Assembly: GCA_014529385.2 (NCBI GenBank) | Contig: CM043942.1 | Location: 109,325,141-109,389,140 of the forward strand | Direction of reading: 5' to 3' | Source of the DNA: Adiantum capillus-veneris | Lineage: Eukaryota; Streptophyta; Polypodiopsida; Polypodiales; Pteridaceae | DNA: 64,000 nucleotides | The notes under the pieces: generated by a model | Told to the model about the DNA's origin: nothing | What the model saw: the letters and a program-made list of their open reading frames with translations, nothing else | The model's database searches: none | Shown: one piece after another, positions 1 through 11,896 of the stretch | Numbering within the stretch: the stretch's first letter is position 1 | Layout: every line of letters starts with the position of its first letter | Position numbers and translations under genes: made by a program

Positions 1-2683
1 AAGCAATCTCACATTTGTCGCCTGATCAGTGAATCCCTACAAACACAAATTTTCCAAGCCTGTTAGCTCTTTGTACAACAAGTTAGGCAGAAGTTTATTA
101 TCTATAGGCTATTCATGCAATTTCAATGACACTAGACCCATGGACCTTACCATCTCTCGGAGATCCTCAAACGCCCCATCCCATCCAGCTGCAACTAAAA
201 GATCGTCCAGAACAAGTTGCACATTCCCGTCATTCTTGCTCAAGAGAACAGCATTCAGCTCACGATCCATAAACCCCATTGATTCAAGCGATTGAAGCTT
301 CAGCTCTTGGTCGTTTTTTTCTTTGTTTGCATTATCAGCATTATCGTTCATTTCTTCATCACCGAATTCCACATCAGGTCTCTCCACAAGAGAAAACCCT
401 TCCAACTCCTGACTTATGTCTTCTGGGCCAAGCTCTGTGACTTTAAGATCAGTAACATCTCGAGCGCTAGGGCAAGCCACGCCTTCAACCATGATTTCAT
501 CTTTCTTCTCAGTATATTGAGTGGCCTCCTTCTCTGCTGCTTCCATTGAAACTATAGGCACTTCAACAATTGTGGGCCTATCATTCTTCACGTTGTCTTT
601 CACCTCCTCCCCTTTTCTTAGGGACTCCTGTAGCATTGGAGATTGTTCTCCCTGGGGCACGACTTGGATTGTAACCCACACTCTTTGACCAAACTTCTGC
701 CCTGCTGGGGATATAAGACGCCAATGTGAAATGTATCGTCCAGCCTTCTCCGGCGCCGTGAGATCAACTGAGACTTCCACCTCTTCCCCGCACAAAAGCC
801 CACTTTCAGGTAGCTATCACAAAAAGAAAACAAAATGGTGTTTTAAGTCAGTGCTGCCTCTAATACTATGGGAAAAAGCAGAAATAAAAACAATCAACAA
901 TCCACGTTAGTAGTAGCACACAATATCTACACGAACAAGCTTAATGCTGTTCACCTCCAAATTCACGGAATCCTGCAAGCTCAAAACATCTCCACCAATG
1001 TGCAAAAGCTGGGTGTTTTGAGGCCAAGGAAGGGAGCCATTGTTACACATACGCCAAATCTTCGTAAATTTAGTGCCTGGAGCCACCTCTGTTCCGTCAA
1101 AGATCGTGACATCCTTCATAAAGCGGGCATCCAACTTTTTGTGCTCATCTTGTCCAAAAGCACGCTCTGCTCTCCATCCATAAGGACCACGAGCAAAAGA
1201 GCCTCTGGGGCACATTGGAGGTCCCATAAACTGTTTAAGCTGTTATAAAAATTATAGGTATTGATGAGCAATTTACAACGATCCACTCAAAAGATAAGAA
1301 CAGAGATAAAAGATGATGATAAAAAAAACTTTACCCCTTTTCTTAGGTATGGTGGGCGATAGTGACGATCATGGAATGGTGAACAATAATCTGGAAACTC
1401 TATCTTGTCATAGTCCCCCTCATTTCCCTTCGATTGAAAACAAGTGGAACATAGATCAAAATCAGGGATCCTGCAATAACAATAAAGTCACGAGCCACAT
1501 AAGAGTCAACTCTTATCTTTAACCAAAATTGGCTTCAGAGTAATAATACAGAGTCTAGCAAAACATAAAAAATAATCATGCAACACTTTTAACAGAGAAG
1601 AATCAGTACTTGTTTGATTTGTATCGGGGGCCCTGAATTGGAGTTGCACCGCATTCATCACATTGTACGCCCAAATGAAAAACAGGGAAACCTGATCCAT
1701 CCTTCCCCCAAGTATGTTCGCCTTTGTTGGGCATGGATTTGCAGTGCATATCTCCAAAAGGGTGCTTGTATGGATGATGATGAGCAGGCTTATCCGATGG
1801 TCCAGGTTTGGGAAACTCTGGCCTTGCTGCATGAGCTAAGAAGTCCTTGAAAGCATCCTGAGCCTTTAAAATAAGAGTTGCAATAGATAGCGAAGGGTCA
1901 AGCGACTGTAGAAAACCTTGCAAAGCCTCAGCTGTTGCATGAGGAAACAAAAGCTTTAGAAAGACTTCCATGTTGTAATTGTCTGCTGGCTGGTGTGCGC
2001 GATCACTTCCATTTGACTTTGATTCCAAGACCTGCACCAAAAATAAGGGCCACTAATATATTACTCTACAAATACACTATGCATCACATATCTATGAGAA
2101 GGAAGAATTAGGGGGCACAAACCTGAACCTCAAGGCGAAGTGGGTTCAAGCATTGAACAAGACATGCGTCCACAAGATCACGATCATCCCCCAGCGTAAC
2201 CACATCATTATCTTTATCTAAGTAGGTAAAAGCGAGCACAGCAGAAGGAGGGAACTGGAAGAGCTCCCTGACTTTGGCCTGCAATTGCTCCAATGTAACT
2301 GGGAACATCTCTGCACTGATTGAGTCAGAAACCACCCATCTGCGGAGGGTGTCTCCATGCTTGACCTGTCAAGCACAAAGTGAAAATGAGATGAAAACAA
2401 TATGAGCGTGTATGGCCCAACATACATGAGGAGTGGCCAGCCGTCTCTGTGCCAGGCATTCTTCCCGATGTATACATGTGTGTGTGTGTCAAACAGACAT
2501 GGACAAGGAGGAAACTAAGGACACTGCGAAAAGCACATTAGGTCGCTCTAGAGGCCATCTTTCTGTGCAGGCATTCTTCGCAAAAATCATTGGACATGAC
2601 GACATGTATTAACCAAAGGTAAATCGGGTCGCCATGGCCACAGAAAGCAAAAGAGGGACGTGTACCTTGAAAACGAGAGCCAT
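1..2683 (-). CDS. NBR1: NBR1-type selective autophagy receptor, copy L (3' end outside window)
   Basis: Exons on the minus strand, in coding order: 2683-2666, 2365-2123, 2031-1610, 1470-1335, 1239-955, 813-151 and 36-1 (last exon cut by the window edge). All introns have GT/AG ends and phases join without a stop. Domains in order: PB1 at the N-terminus (starts MALVFKVKHGDTLRRW, acidic OPCA-type loop with DKDNDVV and GDDRDLVDAC), ZZ zinc finger (CDEC and CSTC pairs), FW/NBR1 domain with its four Trp (KIWRM, PWPQ, HWRLI, RVWVTI), UBA1 (SLESMGFMDRELNAVLL) and the start of UBA2. In the family, NBR1 oligomerises through PB1, binds ubiquitinated cargo through UBA and is delivered to the vacuole through ATG8. 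Compared with copy R it has 7 extra codons in exon 3 (ALQGFLQ region) and 3 extra in exon 6. No stop or frameshift is visible, so it may be functional. Expression is not shown by sequence. Confidence 0.93.
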
Positions 2684-4062
2684 CGTCGGCGATGAGAGCA
2701 AGGATTCCGAATCCTGTAGGTTCGTGTCTGTGTATGAGAGACGGGAGCAGAATATGAAGAGGCGAAGAGCTGCGTATCTGTGAGCCGCGCTCGGAATGAG
2801 ATGGAGTGGGTGTGAGTGGGGAGCGCGTTATATATACAGATATGGGAAGCAGTTGGACTTGAACCGCACTCCACTCTCGACCGGCCTTCCAGCGCTTTCT
2901 GTGTGACCTCACCCCTATCGCAGGGATAAGAGCGCATTCGCACGGGCAGAGTTTGACCCGCGCCTTGTGACATAAGCAACTCTACCAATTTTTGCAGAGT
3001 TGGAAAAGCCCCCTTTCTACCCCCACCTTCACAAAGACCTTCACGTTCATGCTGAAATCGACTCAGCAAGAAGAGACAGTTTTGTTGATGCTTGGTGGGG
3101 GTTAAACCCCAGCCTGTGCGAAACCACCCTAAGAGCGCTCCCCGTCACGGCCACTAGAGGCATTTACGGAGGGCCCTCTAAACATGCCAGGGATGTAGGG
3201 GGCGGACTAGAGCTTCGTTCCAGGGTGCATCAACCACCCGGAAATTCCATGCATGGAGCTCCCACATTAGCTTGCCTCTAGTCGAAGGTCGAGGGAGTCT
3301 TGATACCACAGTTCGGCAGCTAGTTGTTGCAAGAACATGTGACTATTTATAACAACCTTGGGACTTGAATTAACACAACATTCAATCCATGGTTGTTGAA
3401 TTATGGTTACCAGGTAGCGGAAGCTTGCACATCTGAGAAATCTTTGCTAGGACTCTACTGTGAGCATGAGATGAGCGCAAGCATGCCTACATACATTGCG
3501 TTTTTTACTCGTCCATGATGGCGGTGTTAAATATAACATACTTATGGGGGCTTTATTTTTATCTAGGGTTGCAGTCGTAGTGTTAGTTGTTTTTTCGCAT
3601 GTTTACATGGAAAAGGTTGCTTTAGCTTTAGCAAGATTGAAACGTTACTGAGTGCAATAACTTAGTAAAAGACAAAGTAGCTAACATTATAACACTAACA
3701 AACCTATGGCCCTCTGTACTCAAAACAGACTGCGCTACACCTCGTGGGCCAAATCGCATTGCCCTTGGTGGATTTGCGACTAAAAAAAATGAATCACACT
3801 CAAGCTCTACATAGACTTGGCCACAAAGTGAACAATAATTGAAGATTGGATGCGAGTGAAAATCCTATCAATGACTGAAATGTTTAGTCAACTCTTTTCC
3901 CTTTGTAGGAGGTCTCCCAGCCTCTGCAACCCATTTGATCAATGGGGAATAAAGATCTATGGCGAAATCCAGCCATAGCATCAAAGTATAATTAATGAAA
4001 CGTTCCTAAAATGGGCTCATCGTTCGGAGTGGCTCACTGACACTAAGATTGTTGTCTTTACA
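2684..4062. other. NBR1 copy L upstream region, no gene seen
   Basis: About 1.4 kb upstream of copy L, alignable with 58424-60077. Short open frames here (for example 3000-3281, plus) are not preserved as proteins in the other arm. Only the TATA box is recognisable. Confidence 0.6.
2828..2836 (-). promoter_or_regulatory. TATA box of NBR1 copy L
   Basis: A TATATATAA-type box lies about 145 bp upstream of the copy L start codon. The same box sits at the matching place before copy R. Upstream sequence is shared by both arms, so the two genes probably began with the same promoter. Confidence 0.7.
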
Positions 4063-4632
4063 TGGCATGTTGACATACGAAACACAAACTCACACACACA
4101 ATCAACCAATTACGATAGCTTACTAAGATAATAATTGTTTGCAAGATGTTGACAAGATACATAGTTTAAGCACATAGAGAAGAAGAATATACACAAAAAT
4201 TGCTTAATCCTAGCCCCCAAAGCGCAAGGCACAAGTCTTTTTTCACTTGGGTATTTGATTTTCCTAAAACGTAAATGCCAATTTTAGGCCCTTCTTTACA
4301 CGCACACCATTCTCATCCACATATTTACAAATGTGTGTCCCATGAGCAGTATTTGTAAACTACCTTACTCAAGATTACGCTATATACAAACTAGATTTTT
4401 GGGTGGTGACCATGATAGCAATTGTGTCAAAAAATGAGATTGCTATGTAAACCTCCTTCAACTCCAATCTACAATTCAATCATCGACACGTTAATTAAAT
4501 CATGAACCACAAGAATAGCAACCAAATATAAACAAGTCAAGATGTCCCGATTTTCATGATGCTAAACCACACCATCATGGTGAATTCCTAAGCATCCCAA
4601 AATCACTCGAGAGGGCGGACAAAATCATGACA
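4063..4632 (-). repeat. LTR of Ty3/gypsy remnant H (3' LTR, minus strand)
   Basis: Read on the minus strand the segment starts TGTCATGATTTTG directly after a purine tract (GGCGGGAGGAA, 4633-4643 reversed), the normal polypurine-tract/LTR junction, and ends ...CATGCCA at 4063. So 570 bp, TG...CA. Its outer end coincides with the end of the NBR1 arm homology. No matching second LTR was found in the window, so the boundary at 4063 is an inference. Confidence 0.55.
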
Positions 4633-4794
4633 TTCCTCCCGCCAAGCAAAGCAAATGTACTCATTTACTCATAAGAGAAATCGATTATCTAGTGAACGAT
4701 GAAAGGTGGAGAGAAGTATGATAAAAGTTTTGAAAGATTTTTTCAAGCAACCAAAGGGGCATCTTGTCTAGGGTGACCTTTAAATAGCAAAAAG
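4633..4794 (-). pseudogene. 3' internal part of Ty3/gypsy H (chromodomain tail and polypurine tract)
   Basis: A short stretch between the LTR of H and the solo LTR at 4795. On the minus strand it gives a degenerate KGHPRQDAPL-like peptide that resembles the C-terminal part of a chromodomain (KGHP..EATWE in intact elements), then non-coding sequence and the purine tract. It continues at 11897, because the segment 4795-11896 is a later insertion. Confidence 0.4.
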
Positions 4795-4918
4795 TGTCAT
4801 AAAAAACTAATATCTAACAAATTGAAATGATTTTTTCATATTAAACTGATCATTTAATGTGGGAGAATAAACGGGAACAAGGGTTAGAATATAGGTATGT
4901 GCTTTCAGGTCTATCCCG

Positions 4919-5028
4919 TGTTGAAGCGGGTGGGCTTCACCAGGTGGAAGAGAAGGTGAAAGAGTGCAGGTTTGTGCACACTGAGCATAGGCGAAAGAGG
5001 GAGAGAGAGATGGCGATGGAAATCGAAA

Positions 5029-5113
<85 letters not shown>

Positions 5114-5310
5114 CTCGTATGATATTGGGGGAATTCGCTAGTGAGTGTTTTTGAGGCCTCACTCATTCCCTTTATTAACTTTGGACCTTTTAAAAGGTCT
5201 TAAAAATGACCTTATGCCATGTTCAAATTTGAACATGGCCAAAGCTGAAAATATGACTTTTTACATTGTTAAATGTACAAAGAGGGTGGCATTAGGCCTT
5301 TAACCCAACA
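4919..5310 (-). repeat. Copia A 3' LTR
   Basis: 392 bp, TG...CA, followed inward by the purine tract. It is 70 bp longer than its partner because of an (AG)40 tract at 5033-5112. Confidence 0.9.
5033..5112 (+). repeat. (AG)40 microsatellite in copia A 3' LTR
   Basis: Uninterrupted AG dinucleotides over 80 nt. The other LTR has only six units at 10153-10164. LTRs are identical at insertion, so the tract expanded (or its partner shrank) afterwards. Confidence 0.95.
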
Positions 5311-5321
5311 ACCTCCCACTT
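5311..5321 (-). other. Copia A polypurine tract
   Basis: Minus-strand AAGTGGGAGGT immediately upstream of the 3' LTR, the expected primer for plus-strand DNA synthesis. Copia element E has the same tract at 14564-14574. Confidence 0.75.
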
Positions 5322-5345
5322 AAAGGCCTAAGTGGCGCCTTTAAG

Positions 5346-6954
5346 TTATCCAACTCCCACCATCTGTATGCAATGCTCATGCTGAGCTTTAGCAAGGCTC
5401 TTGGTGAGAACATCTGCAGGGTTATCATGTGTGTGAATCTTAGTCAAAGTGACTAGACCATCCTCCAATACCTGTCATATGAAGTGGTATCGCACATCAA
5501 TGTGCTTTGTCCATGCATGAAACATGGCATTCTTGGCCAAATAGACAGCACTCTGGCTATCACATCCCAAGACAGGAGTACTAGCAGGCATACCAAGCTC
5601 TTTGACAAGTCTGCCCAACCATATGGCCTCTTTAGAAGCCTCAGTGGCTGGAATATATTCAGCCTCAGTAGTACTCAATGCCACAATTTTCTGCAGTCGT
5701 GAACACCAAGAGACAACACCACCAGCAATAGCAAACACATAGCCACTAGTGGACTTCCCGGTATCCAAGTCACCTGCCATATCTGCATCACAATAGCCCT
5801 GCAACTTCAGGTCACTTTTGCCATAGCATATACACCTAGATTGTGTACCTGACAAGTATCGCAGAATGCATTTCATAGCTTCCCAATGTGGTTTGTCGGG
5901 ATTGGACATGTATCTACTAACAACTCCCACCGCATGGGCAATGTCAAAACGAGTGGCAACCATAGCATACATAAGAGAACCACAAGTTGATGCATAAGGG
6001 ATTCCCTTCATAACATTCACTGCCACGTCATCCTTTGGGCAATCGGCTTTGCTAAGTTTTGTGTGTGGAGGTAAAGGTACTCCAAGTGACTTAGCTTCAG
6101 TCATGTTAAACCTGTCAAGTACTTTAGCAATGTACTTTTCTTCAAAAAAGAAGAGCAATTTCAGCTTTGTAGCTCTCTTGATTCCCATGCCCAAGATGTG
6201 CTCAACATCACCTAAATCCTTCATTGCAAAAGCTGAATTCAGCTTACGTTTAAGAGCATCAATGGTAGACTTAATTATGCTTCCTAGCAATCAACATATC
6301 ATCTACATATAGCACAAGGATTATAGGACTTCCATTATTTTCCTTCTTTGTATACAAACAATGGTCTGAATGGCTACGTTTAAAGCCTTGAGACAGCATA
6401 AAAGTATCAAACTTTTTGTACCACTGATGTGATGACTGCCTCAAACCATACAGTGCCCTTCTTAGTTTGCATACAAGTTCCTTTCTATCAGGAACTACAA
6501 AACTCTCAGGGTGCTTCATGTAGATATCTTCATCAATGTCACCATGAAGAAAAGCTATTTTTACATCCATTTGATTCAATTCTAAGTCAAGCACTGCAGC
6601 GAGAGCAAAAAAACACGCAATGTCGTAAGCTTTACAACAGGAGAAAAGATCTCTTGAAAGTCAATCCCCTCTTTCTATGCATACCCTTTGGCAACTAACC
6701 TTGCTTGCTTTATACTTGGGCTTTCCATCAACAAATTTGACCTTGTAAACCCATTTGTTAGGAAGAGCCTTTCTTCCTTTAGGCAATGGCACAAGATCCC
6801 AAGTTTTGTTTGCATGCAAAGATTTGATTTCCTCCTGCATCGCAAGCTCCCACTTACTGCTTAACTCACATGATTTTGCCTCTTTATATGTAAGAGGTTC
6901 ACCCTCATCTGTCAACATAACATGATGCAAAGAGGGGTCAAAGCGCTGTATCAA
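5346..6954 (-). pseudogene. Copia A reverse transcriptase and RNase H
   Basis: Fragments read, in order: RT N-terminal part (W-ELAMQEEIKSL, PNKWVYKVKF), RT core (QMDVKIAFLHGD, catalytic YVDDM), connection, and RNase H (GYCDADMAGD, KSTSGYVF, STTEAEYIPATEA, then HIDVRYHFI). The frame is broken at about 6650 and 6290. After YHFI a TGA replaces the expected Arg codon, and the frame runs on through the copia C-terminus (NPADVLTKSL) to TAA at 5346. In an intact element this enzyme copies the RNA into DNA in cytoplasmic particles. Here it cannot be made whole. Confidence 0.9.
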
Positions 6955-7451
6955 CCTTCTGACACGAGTAGACCTGCGTACCCAATGATCTACATTCTAA
7001 GGCACAGGTTCTACATCAGGAGGCAACTCATTTTCAGCATGCTCATGCTGCTGAAAATCATTTTTAGCCATGACTGGTGGCTGTCCATCCTCATTTGGAG
7101 CATCAAAATCATGTCCTACCTCTTCTGGCTCAAGATTAACCGGCTAATTATCAATTTCAGCTTGCGGTAATGCATTCTGAGGCTCTTTTTCAACATCAAT
7201 AGGTGGCAAGAGAGGCTGAAATTTGATCGATTTCTTGTCAATTTCAGAAGATGTAGCATTTTTCAGCAATTTAGCTTCATTGAACACTACATCTCAGCTG
7301 CGTACTACCCTCTTAAACTGAGGCAATCATATCCTGTAGCCCATTTCACCCTCTTCCCCATACCCTAGGAAGAGTCCTTGGATGGACTTGGCATTTAGCT
7401 TTGTCCTCAAGTCATTACGAACATGGACAAAAGCCTCGCAGCCAAACACTC

Positions 7452-8578
7452 TCAAATGATCATAAGAGGCAGGTTTTTCAAACCAACCTCCTCTGGAATG
7501 TCATTTTTCAACGTACTCTTCGGAGAGCGATTGCATACATGAACTGCAGTTTTCAAAGCCTCTCCCCAAAACCCATGAGGGAGATTAGCTGTGGACAACA
7601 TGCAACACACTCTCTCACATAAAGTACGGTTATATCTCTCAGCCACACCATTAGAAGATGGATTATAAGGGGCTGTCAACTCCCTTTTAATCCCATATTC
7701 TTCGCAATAACGTTGAAATTCAGCAGACGTGTACTCCCCCCATTGTCAGATCTCAGACATTTAAGCTTACTACCCTTTTGCGTGCTCACAAAAGCATGAA
7801 ACCTCTTAAATGCATTAAATGTCTCACTCTTATTCTTTAACAAATATGCCCAGCCTTTCCTAGTGCAATCATCAATGAATGTAACAAAGTATAATGCACC
7901 ACCAAAAGACTTAACAGGCATTGAACATACATCGGAGTGAATTAAATCAAGAGCATTAGCTTTGCGCGAGACACCAGAATAATAAGAAGACTTCCTTTGT
8001 TTACCATACGAACAACCATTACAAAAATCTAACTTGGTGCCCTTTACATCAACCCTCTTCAAAGAGGAGAGCACATCAAGTCCCTTCTGGCTCATATGAC
8101 CAAGTCTTTTGTGCCACAACTCCAAATGAGAAGCAACTTCAGCCATTGCAAGAAACTTGCCAGGCAAAGCTTTGCCATGTAAATAGTACAATGTACCACT
8201 CTTGCATCCCTTGACAATGAGCATTGATCCCTTAAGCAACTTCCATGAACCCCTAGCAAAAATGGTTGTATAACCCTGTGCATCCATCTGGCGAACAAAC
8301 AATAAACTCTTCTTGATGCCTGGTACATACCTCACATCTTTAAGCATAAACTCTTGGCCATTGTTTAATGCCAAGCACACAATGCCCATTCCTTCAATGT
8401 CACAAGCATGGTTATCCCCAAGGTAAACCTTGTCATACTTGCCTGCATGATAAGAAGCAAAACACTCCACAGATGGAGTCACATGAAATGAGGCACCCGG
8501 GTCTACTATCCAAGACTGTGTAAGGCCATCATTTGCACTTAGCAATGCATCAATGACATCCCTACGTGAGATAAGCAT
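7452..8578 (-). pseudogene. Copia A protease and integrase
   Basis: The frame 8578-7676 starts in the aspartic protease (WIVDPGASFHVTP; the catalytic D-S/T-G is here D-P-G). It passes through the GAG-pre-integrase zinc region (LWHKRLGH...FCNGCSYGK, an HHCC set) into the integrase core (HSDVCSMPVKS, LRSDNGG). After a frameshift near 7680 the rest (APYNPSSNGVAERYNRTL with the catalytic Glu, GFWGEALKTAVHVCNRSP) continues to 7452. Sequence 6955-7451 holds the integrase C-terminus and linker, too damaged to frame. Confidence 0.9.
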
Positions 8579-8592
8579 GTCTTATGCATTTG

Positions 8593-9492
8593 CTACAACA
8601 AAATCTGAGGGGCATGAAGCTGCAACCAAGATCTCCTCACTGTCGGATAACTCTGTGATAACCACACTAGAGGACACATTGATAGTCTCCGAATCCTTGG
8701 AGGAGGTACCTGCTGATTTTTCCCCTTTCTTATCCTTTGTCTTCTTCTTCTCCTGTGATTCCTTCTTCTTTCCTGCTCTTTCTTGAAATACCTGCAATCT
8801 GGCTTCTTATGGCCTTTTCTGCCACACTGATAACAAGTCACATCCTTATCCCTAGACTTGCTTTTGCTCCTGTTTTGAGTCTTGGTACCTGTATTTTGCT
8901 TCTAACTTCTGCCTCTCGCATTGTAAGCAGAACCGCCACCTTCCCCACCACTAGACTTACGTCTAATTTCCTTATTTAAGATGGAGCCTCGCACTCCATC
9001 ATATGTGATGTTGGGGCTATTACTCAAAGAAACCACAAGCGTTTCCCAAGAGTCTGGCAAAGTCATCAACAAAAATATGGCTTTCAACTTGTCATCAAAA
9101 GGTTGAAGCCCAATATCCTGTAGCTGAGTCATAACACTGGTGAAAGCACTTAAGTGCTTAGAAGACGACTTGGCTTTGTCAAGCATCATGTTCACCAGTT
9201 TGCGCATCAAATGCACCTAATTCACAGGGGTGGCATTCTCATAAGTGGCCTTCAACTTATGCCAAATTGCATGTGCACTGTCCAAGCCCTTTATGTCCAC
9301 CAGAATGTCATCGGTCACAGCCATTTTGATATAGGCCTTTGCTCTCTTGTTGAGCTTGGCCCAATCCTCATCCGGCATATCCACAGGCTTTACAGCCAAA
9401 AGGGCGTTCTCACAATCCTTGAGGAACAAAATCCCCTGCATCCTGTCTTGCCATAGGTTGAAACCTGTACTGTCAAATCGCTTGATTTCCAT
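8593..9492 (-). pseudogene. Copia A Gag
   Basis: Starts MEIKRFDSTGFNLWQDRM at 9492, the usual copia Gag opening. It continues through the UBN2-type region (ANATPVN, then LMRKLVNMMLDKAKS and MTLPDSWETLVVSLS) and ends in a CCHC zinc knuckle CYQCGRKGHKKPDC. In-frame stops at about 9217 and 8902 and a frameshift before the knuckle break it. Gag would form the virus-like particle that packages element RNA. Confidence 0.88.
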
Positions 9493-10024
9493 CAAGCTCT
9501 TGGCATCAGACGACGAGAAAGTTGCACGGATAAAAATGCAGCAGAAAGTGTCTACACAAAATTTGAAAATTTCCAGTGAGCACAATGTACCGCACGTTGC
9601 ATACAATGTGCTGAAAATTTTAGCAATTAACAAGTATCCCCAATGCGTACTTGCATAAACCCACAAAAGGCGTACATAAATCTCAATTTGTGTACATAAA
9701 AACAGTCCAATTCTGAATTTTCTGCAAATTTACTGTTTTGGCGCATCAATTTGCATCAAATGGACCTGTTTTGAGTGGGAAAAGCAAGGGGCATTCATGG
9801 GAATCGATTTAGAAAACCTGTGTTTTGTTGTTTTGACCTGTAATTTTCTAGTTTTTACCTGTTTTGACGTAATTTCAGCCTGTTTTAGGCTGTTTTGGGA
9901 ACCCTAATCACCCTAGGTGACAACGGAAGCAGGGGGCTTCGCGATGAAAGTGGAAATTTGACCCGAGAAAAGCCTTTTGCTTGCTATCCAGCCACCTGTG
10001 CAAAGCTTCTGAAACCCTAATCTG

Positions 10025-10036
10025 GCTCTGATAACA
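10025..10036 (-). other. Copia A primer binding site (tRNA-iMet)
   Basis: Minus-strand TGTTATCAGAGC, one mismatch from TGGTATCAGAGC, the complement of the plant initiator tRNA-Met 3' end. It lies 2 nt inside the 5' LTR. Confidence 0.85.
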
Positions 10037-10038
10037 GT

Positions 10039-10360
10039 TGTTGAAGCAGGTGGGCTTCACCAGGTGGAAGAGAAGGTGAAAGAGTGCAGGTTTGTGCACA
10101 CTGAGCATAGGCGAAAGAGGGGGAGAGAGATGGCGATGGAAATAAAAAATGCAGAGAGAGAGAGGCTCATATGATATTGGGGGAATTCGCTAGTGAGTGT
10201 TTTTGAGGCCTCACTTATTCCCTTTATTAACTTTGGACCTTTTAAAAGGTCTTAAAAATGACCTTATGCCATGTTCAAATGTGAACATGGCCAAAGCTGA
10301 AAATATGACTTTATACATTGTTAAATGTACAGAGGGCGGCATTAGGCCTTTAACCCAACA
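10039..10360 (-). repeat. Copia A 5' LTR
   Basis: 322 bp LTR, partner of 4919-5310. Carries only six AG units. Confidence 0.9.
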
Positions 10361-11896
10361 TCCCGACACGGGGCCAATGGTAAAGGGGCCCAAATGAGAG
10401 ATGATATGTCAAAGAGCAAGTTAGCTAATGGAGCCTAAAGACCTTAGGGTTAGCTTCATTAAAGACCTCCAAAGGTTAGTGTTAAAAAGTCCTTTGACCT
10501 TAGGTAAGCTAGGGCTGAGCTTGAGGTGGGAACCCGGCCCAAGCTTGAGGTGAAGCTTGAGGTGCTTGAGGTGGGAACCCGACCCGAGAACTCGGCCCAA
10601 GCTTAAGGTGCTTGATGTCTGAGATGCTTGAGGTGCTTGATGAATGAGATGCTTGAGGTGCTTGTCTTGCTTGAGATGCTAGGGTTGTACTTGAGGTGGG
10701 AACTTGGCCCAAGCTTGAGGGGCTTAAGGGCCAAGCTTGTGATGGGAATCGGGCCCAAGCTTGAGGGGCTCGATGTGTCAAAAAGTCAATCATCAATCCC
10801 TACAAGGAGAGGGCGAGCCCTGCAAGAGGGGGGATGAGAGAGAACACACACACACACACACACACACTCACACAAGGCAAGCTTGGTACAAAGAAAGAAA
10901 AAGGGACACTTGTCAAGTTCCTCCTCATGTTGCCCTCATGGTGTGCCTAACGCCTATTTGTTGGCCACCCAAGGGGTCCAATGATAACTTAGTTAATTTA
11001 ATTAATTGTTTTAGCATTTATCAAGTCCTCTCTCTCAAAGGGGAAAGAGGGACACTTGTCCCAAAACTACCGTTGTTACTTGTAATGCCTCCTGCTTGTG
11101 ATTAGCTAGGCATGGAGGGGTCCAATGAGCTTCAAGCATGAGCTACAAGGGGGGGTAGACCAAGGAAGCTAGGGGCATGCTTGGGGGGTATACTCTCCCA
11201 TACACACTCGCACACACTCTCATTGTGTGAAGTGCAAAGTGCAAGAGCTCCATCTCCTTCTCCAACCAAGTAGAGAAGTTGAGATCCTACACCAACACTC
11301 TTGGCTATGGAATGCAAATCCAACCAAGAGCCATGCTTCAATGGTTAATCTTGCCATCTTCTCCATCTTTATTACTATGCTATTATGTATGCTAGCAACA
11401 AGAGTGATGATAAGTGAGGAACTAATTCTTTCTCCTATGAAATGTTTCTTCTTCCTCTTTCCTAACCTCATTCCCCGCTAGCTCTCTCCACCTTCGAAGG
11501 TGTTTGAGGCCTTGGGACTGAGGCTTGGGATAGTTAATGCTTTCCTCAAAGTTTATGTTATGCTCGTGATGCATGAAGCTTTCCATCTTCATTGCATCAC
11601 CTAGGTCACAAGGAACACAAAGATTGTATTGTAACAAGTCTCTCTTGATGGGAGAAACCATAATACAAATGCCTATTGGAGGGGGGACCGGCTCAACATA
11701 AATCCGGTCCTAAATTGTTGTCATGTTCTCTAAAGTCTCTCTCTTGCAAAAGTATTGTTCATGCTAAGTTAGCTAAATGCTGTGTTTATGTTGCTATCAT
11801 CAATTAAGTTCACCCACTATGCTCACAAATTAATTTTTCAAAAGTACTATCTCTAACTTTCGCTACTCTCAAAGTTAATAGGCCATTTCCATTACA

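Larger units (their letters stand above)
1..4062 (-). repeat. Left arm of the NBR1 inverted repeat
   Basis: The reverse complement of this segment aligns with 58424-62680 through all NBR1 exons and introns, the promoter and the upstream region. Exon similarity is very high; upstream sequence has small indels. Homology ends at position 4062, exactly where the terminal TG of a Ty3/gypsy LTR begins (4063). The left end of the arm lies outside the window. Confidence 0.93.
4919..10360 (-). mobile_element. Ty1/copia LTR retrotransposon A, complete but decayed
   Basis: Two LTRs in direct orientation (4919-5310 and 10039-10360), exact 5-bp target duplication TCCCG (4914-4918, 10361-10365), primer site at 10025-10036 and purine tract at 5311-5321. 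Minus-strand order is gag, protease, integrase, RT, RNase H, the copia order. Stops and frameshifts break every gene, and the LTRs differ at about 9-10 sites besides a microsatellite, so it is not recent. Inserted in the solo LTR 4795-11896. Confidence 0.93.
4795..11896 (+). mobile_element. Solo LTR of the F-type gypsy family (copy 1), split by copia element A
   Basis: LTR sequence is at 4795-4918 and 10366-11896 (about 1.65 kb in total). It begins TGTCATAAAA, ends CCATTACA and is flanked by the 5-bp duplication AAAAG (4790-4794, 11897-11901). It matches the solo LTR at 34023-35653 and the LTR at 49358-51018. Having one LTR with its own target duplication means recombination removed the internal part. 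It contains a GCTTGAGGT-type minisatellite (about 10508-10770) and a short CA run near 10843-10866. Open frames inside it are repeat translations, not genes. Confidence 0.85.

Noticed and set aside
3000-3281. 93-codon plus-strand open frame upstream of NBR1 copy L
   Set aside because: No known motif, and the frame is not kept in the matching part of the right arm.
4807-5166. Open frames of 60-119 codons on both strands around 5030-5112
   Set aside because: They are translations of the (AG)40 microsatellite (Ser-Leu or Glu-Arg runs) inside a copia LTR.
10509-11105. Several open frames, both strands, rich in Ala/Gln or Leu/Gly
   Set aside because: They lie in the GCTTGAGGT minisatellite and CA run of an LTR. 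The two sister LTR copies do not preserve them.
11220-11481. Open frame also seen at 34983-35237 and around 50050-50306
   Set aside because: The three are the same LTR region. Conservation follows from repeat copies, not from coding; frames and lengths differ.
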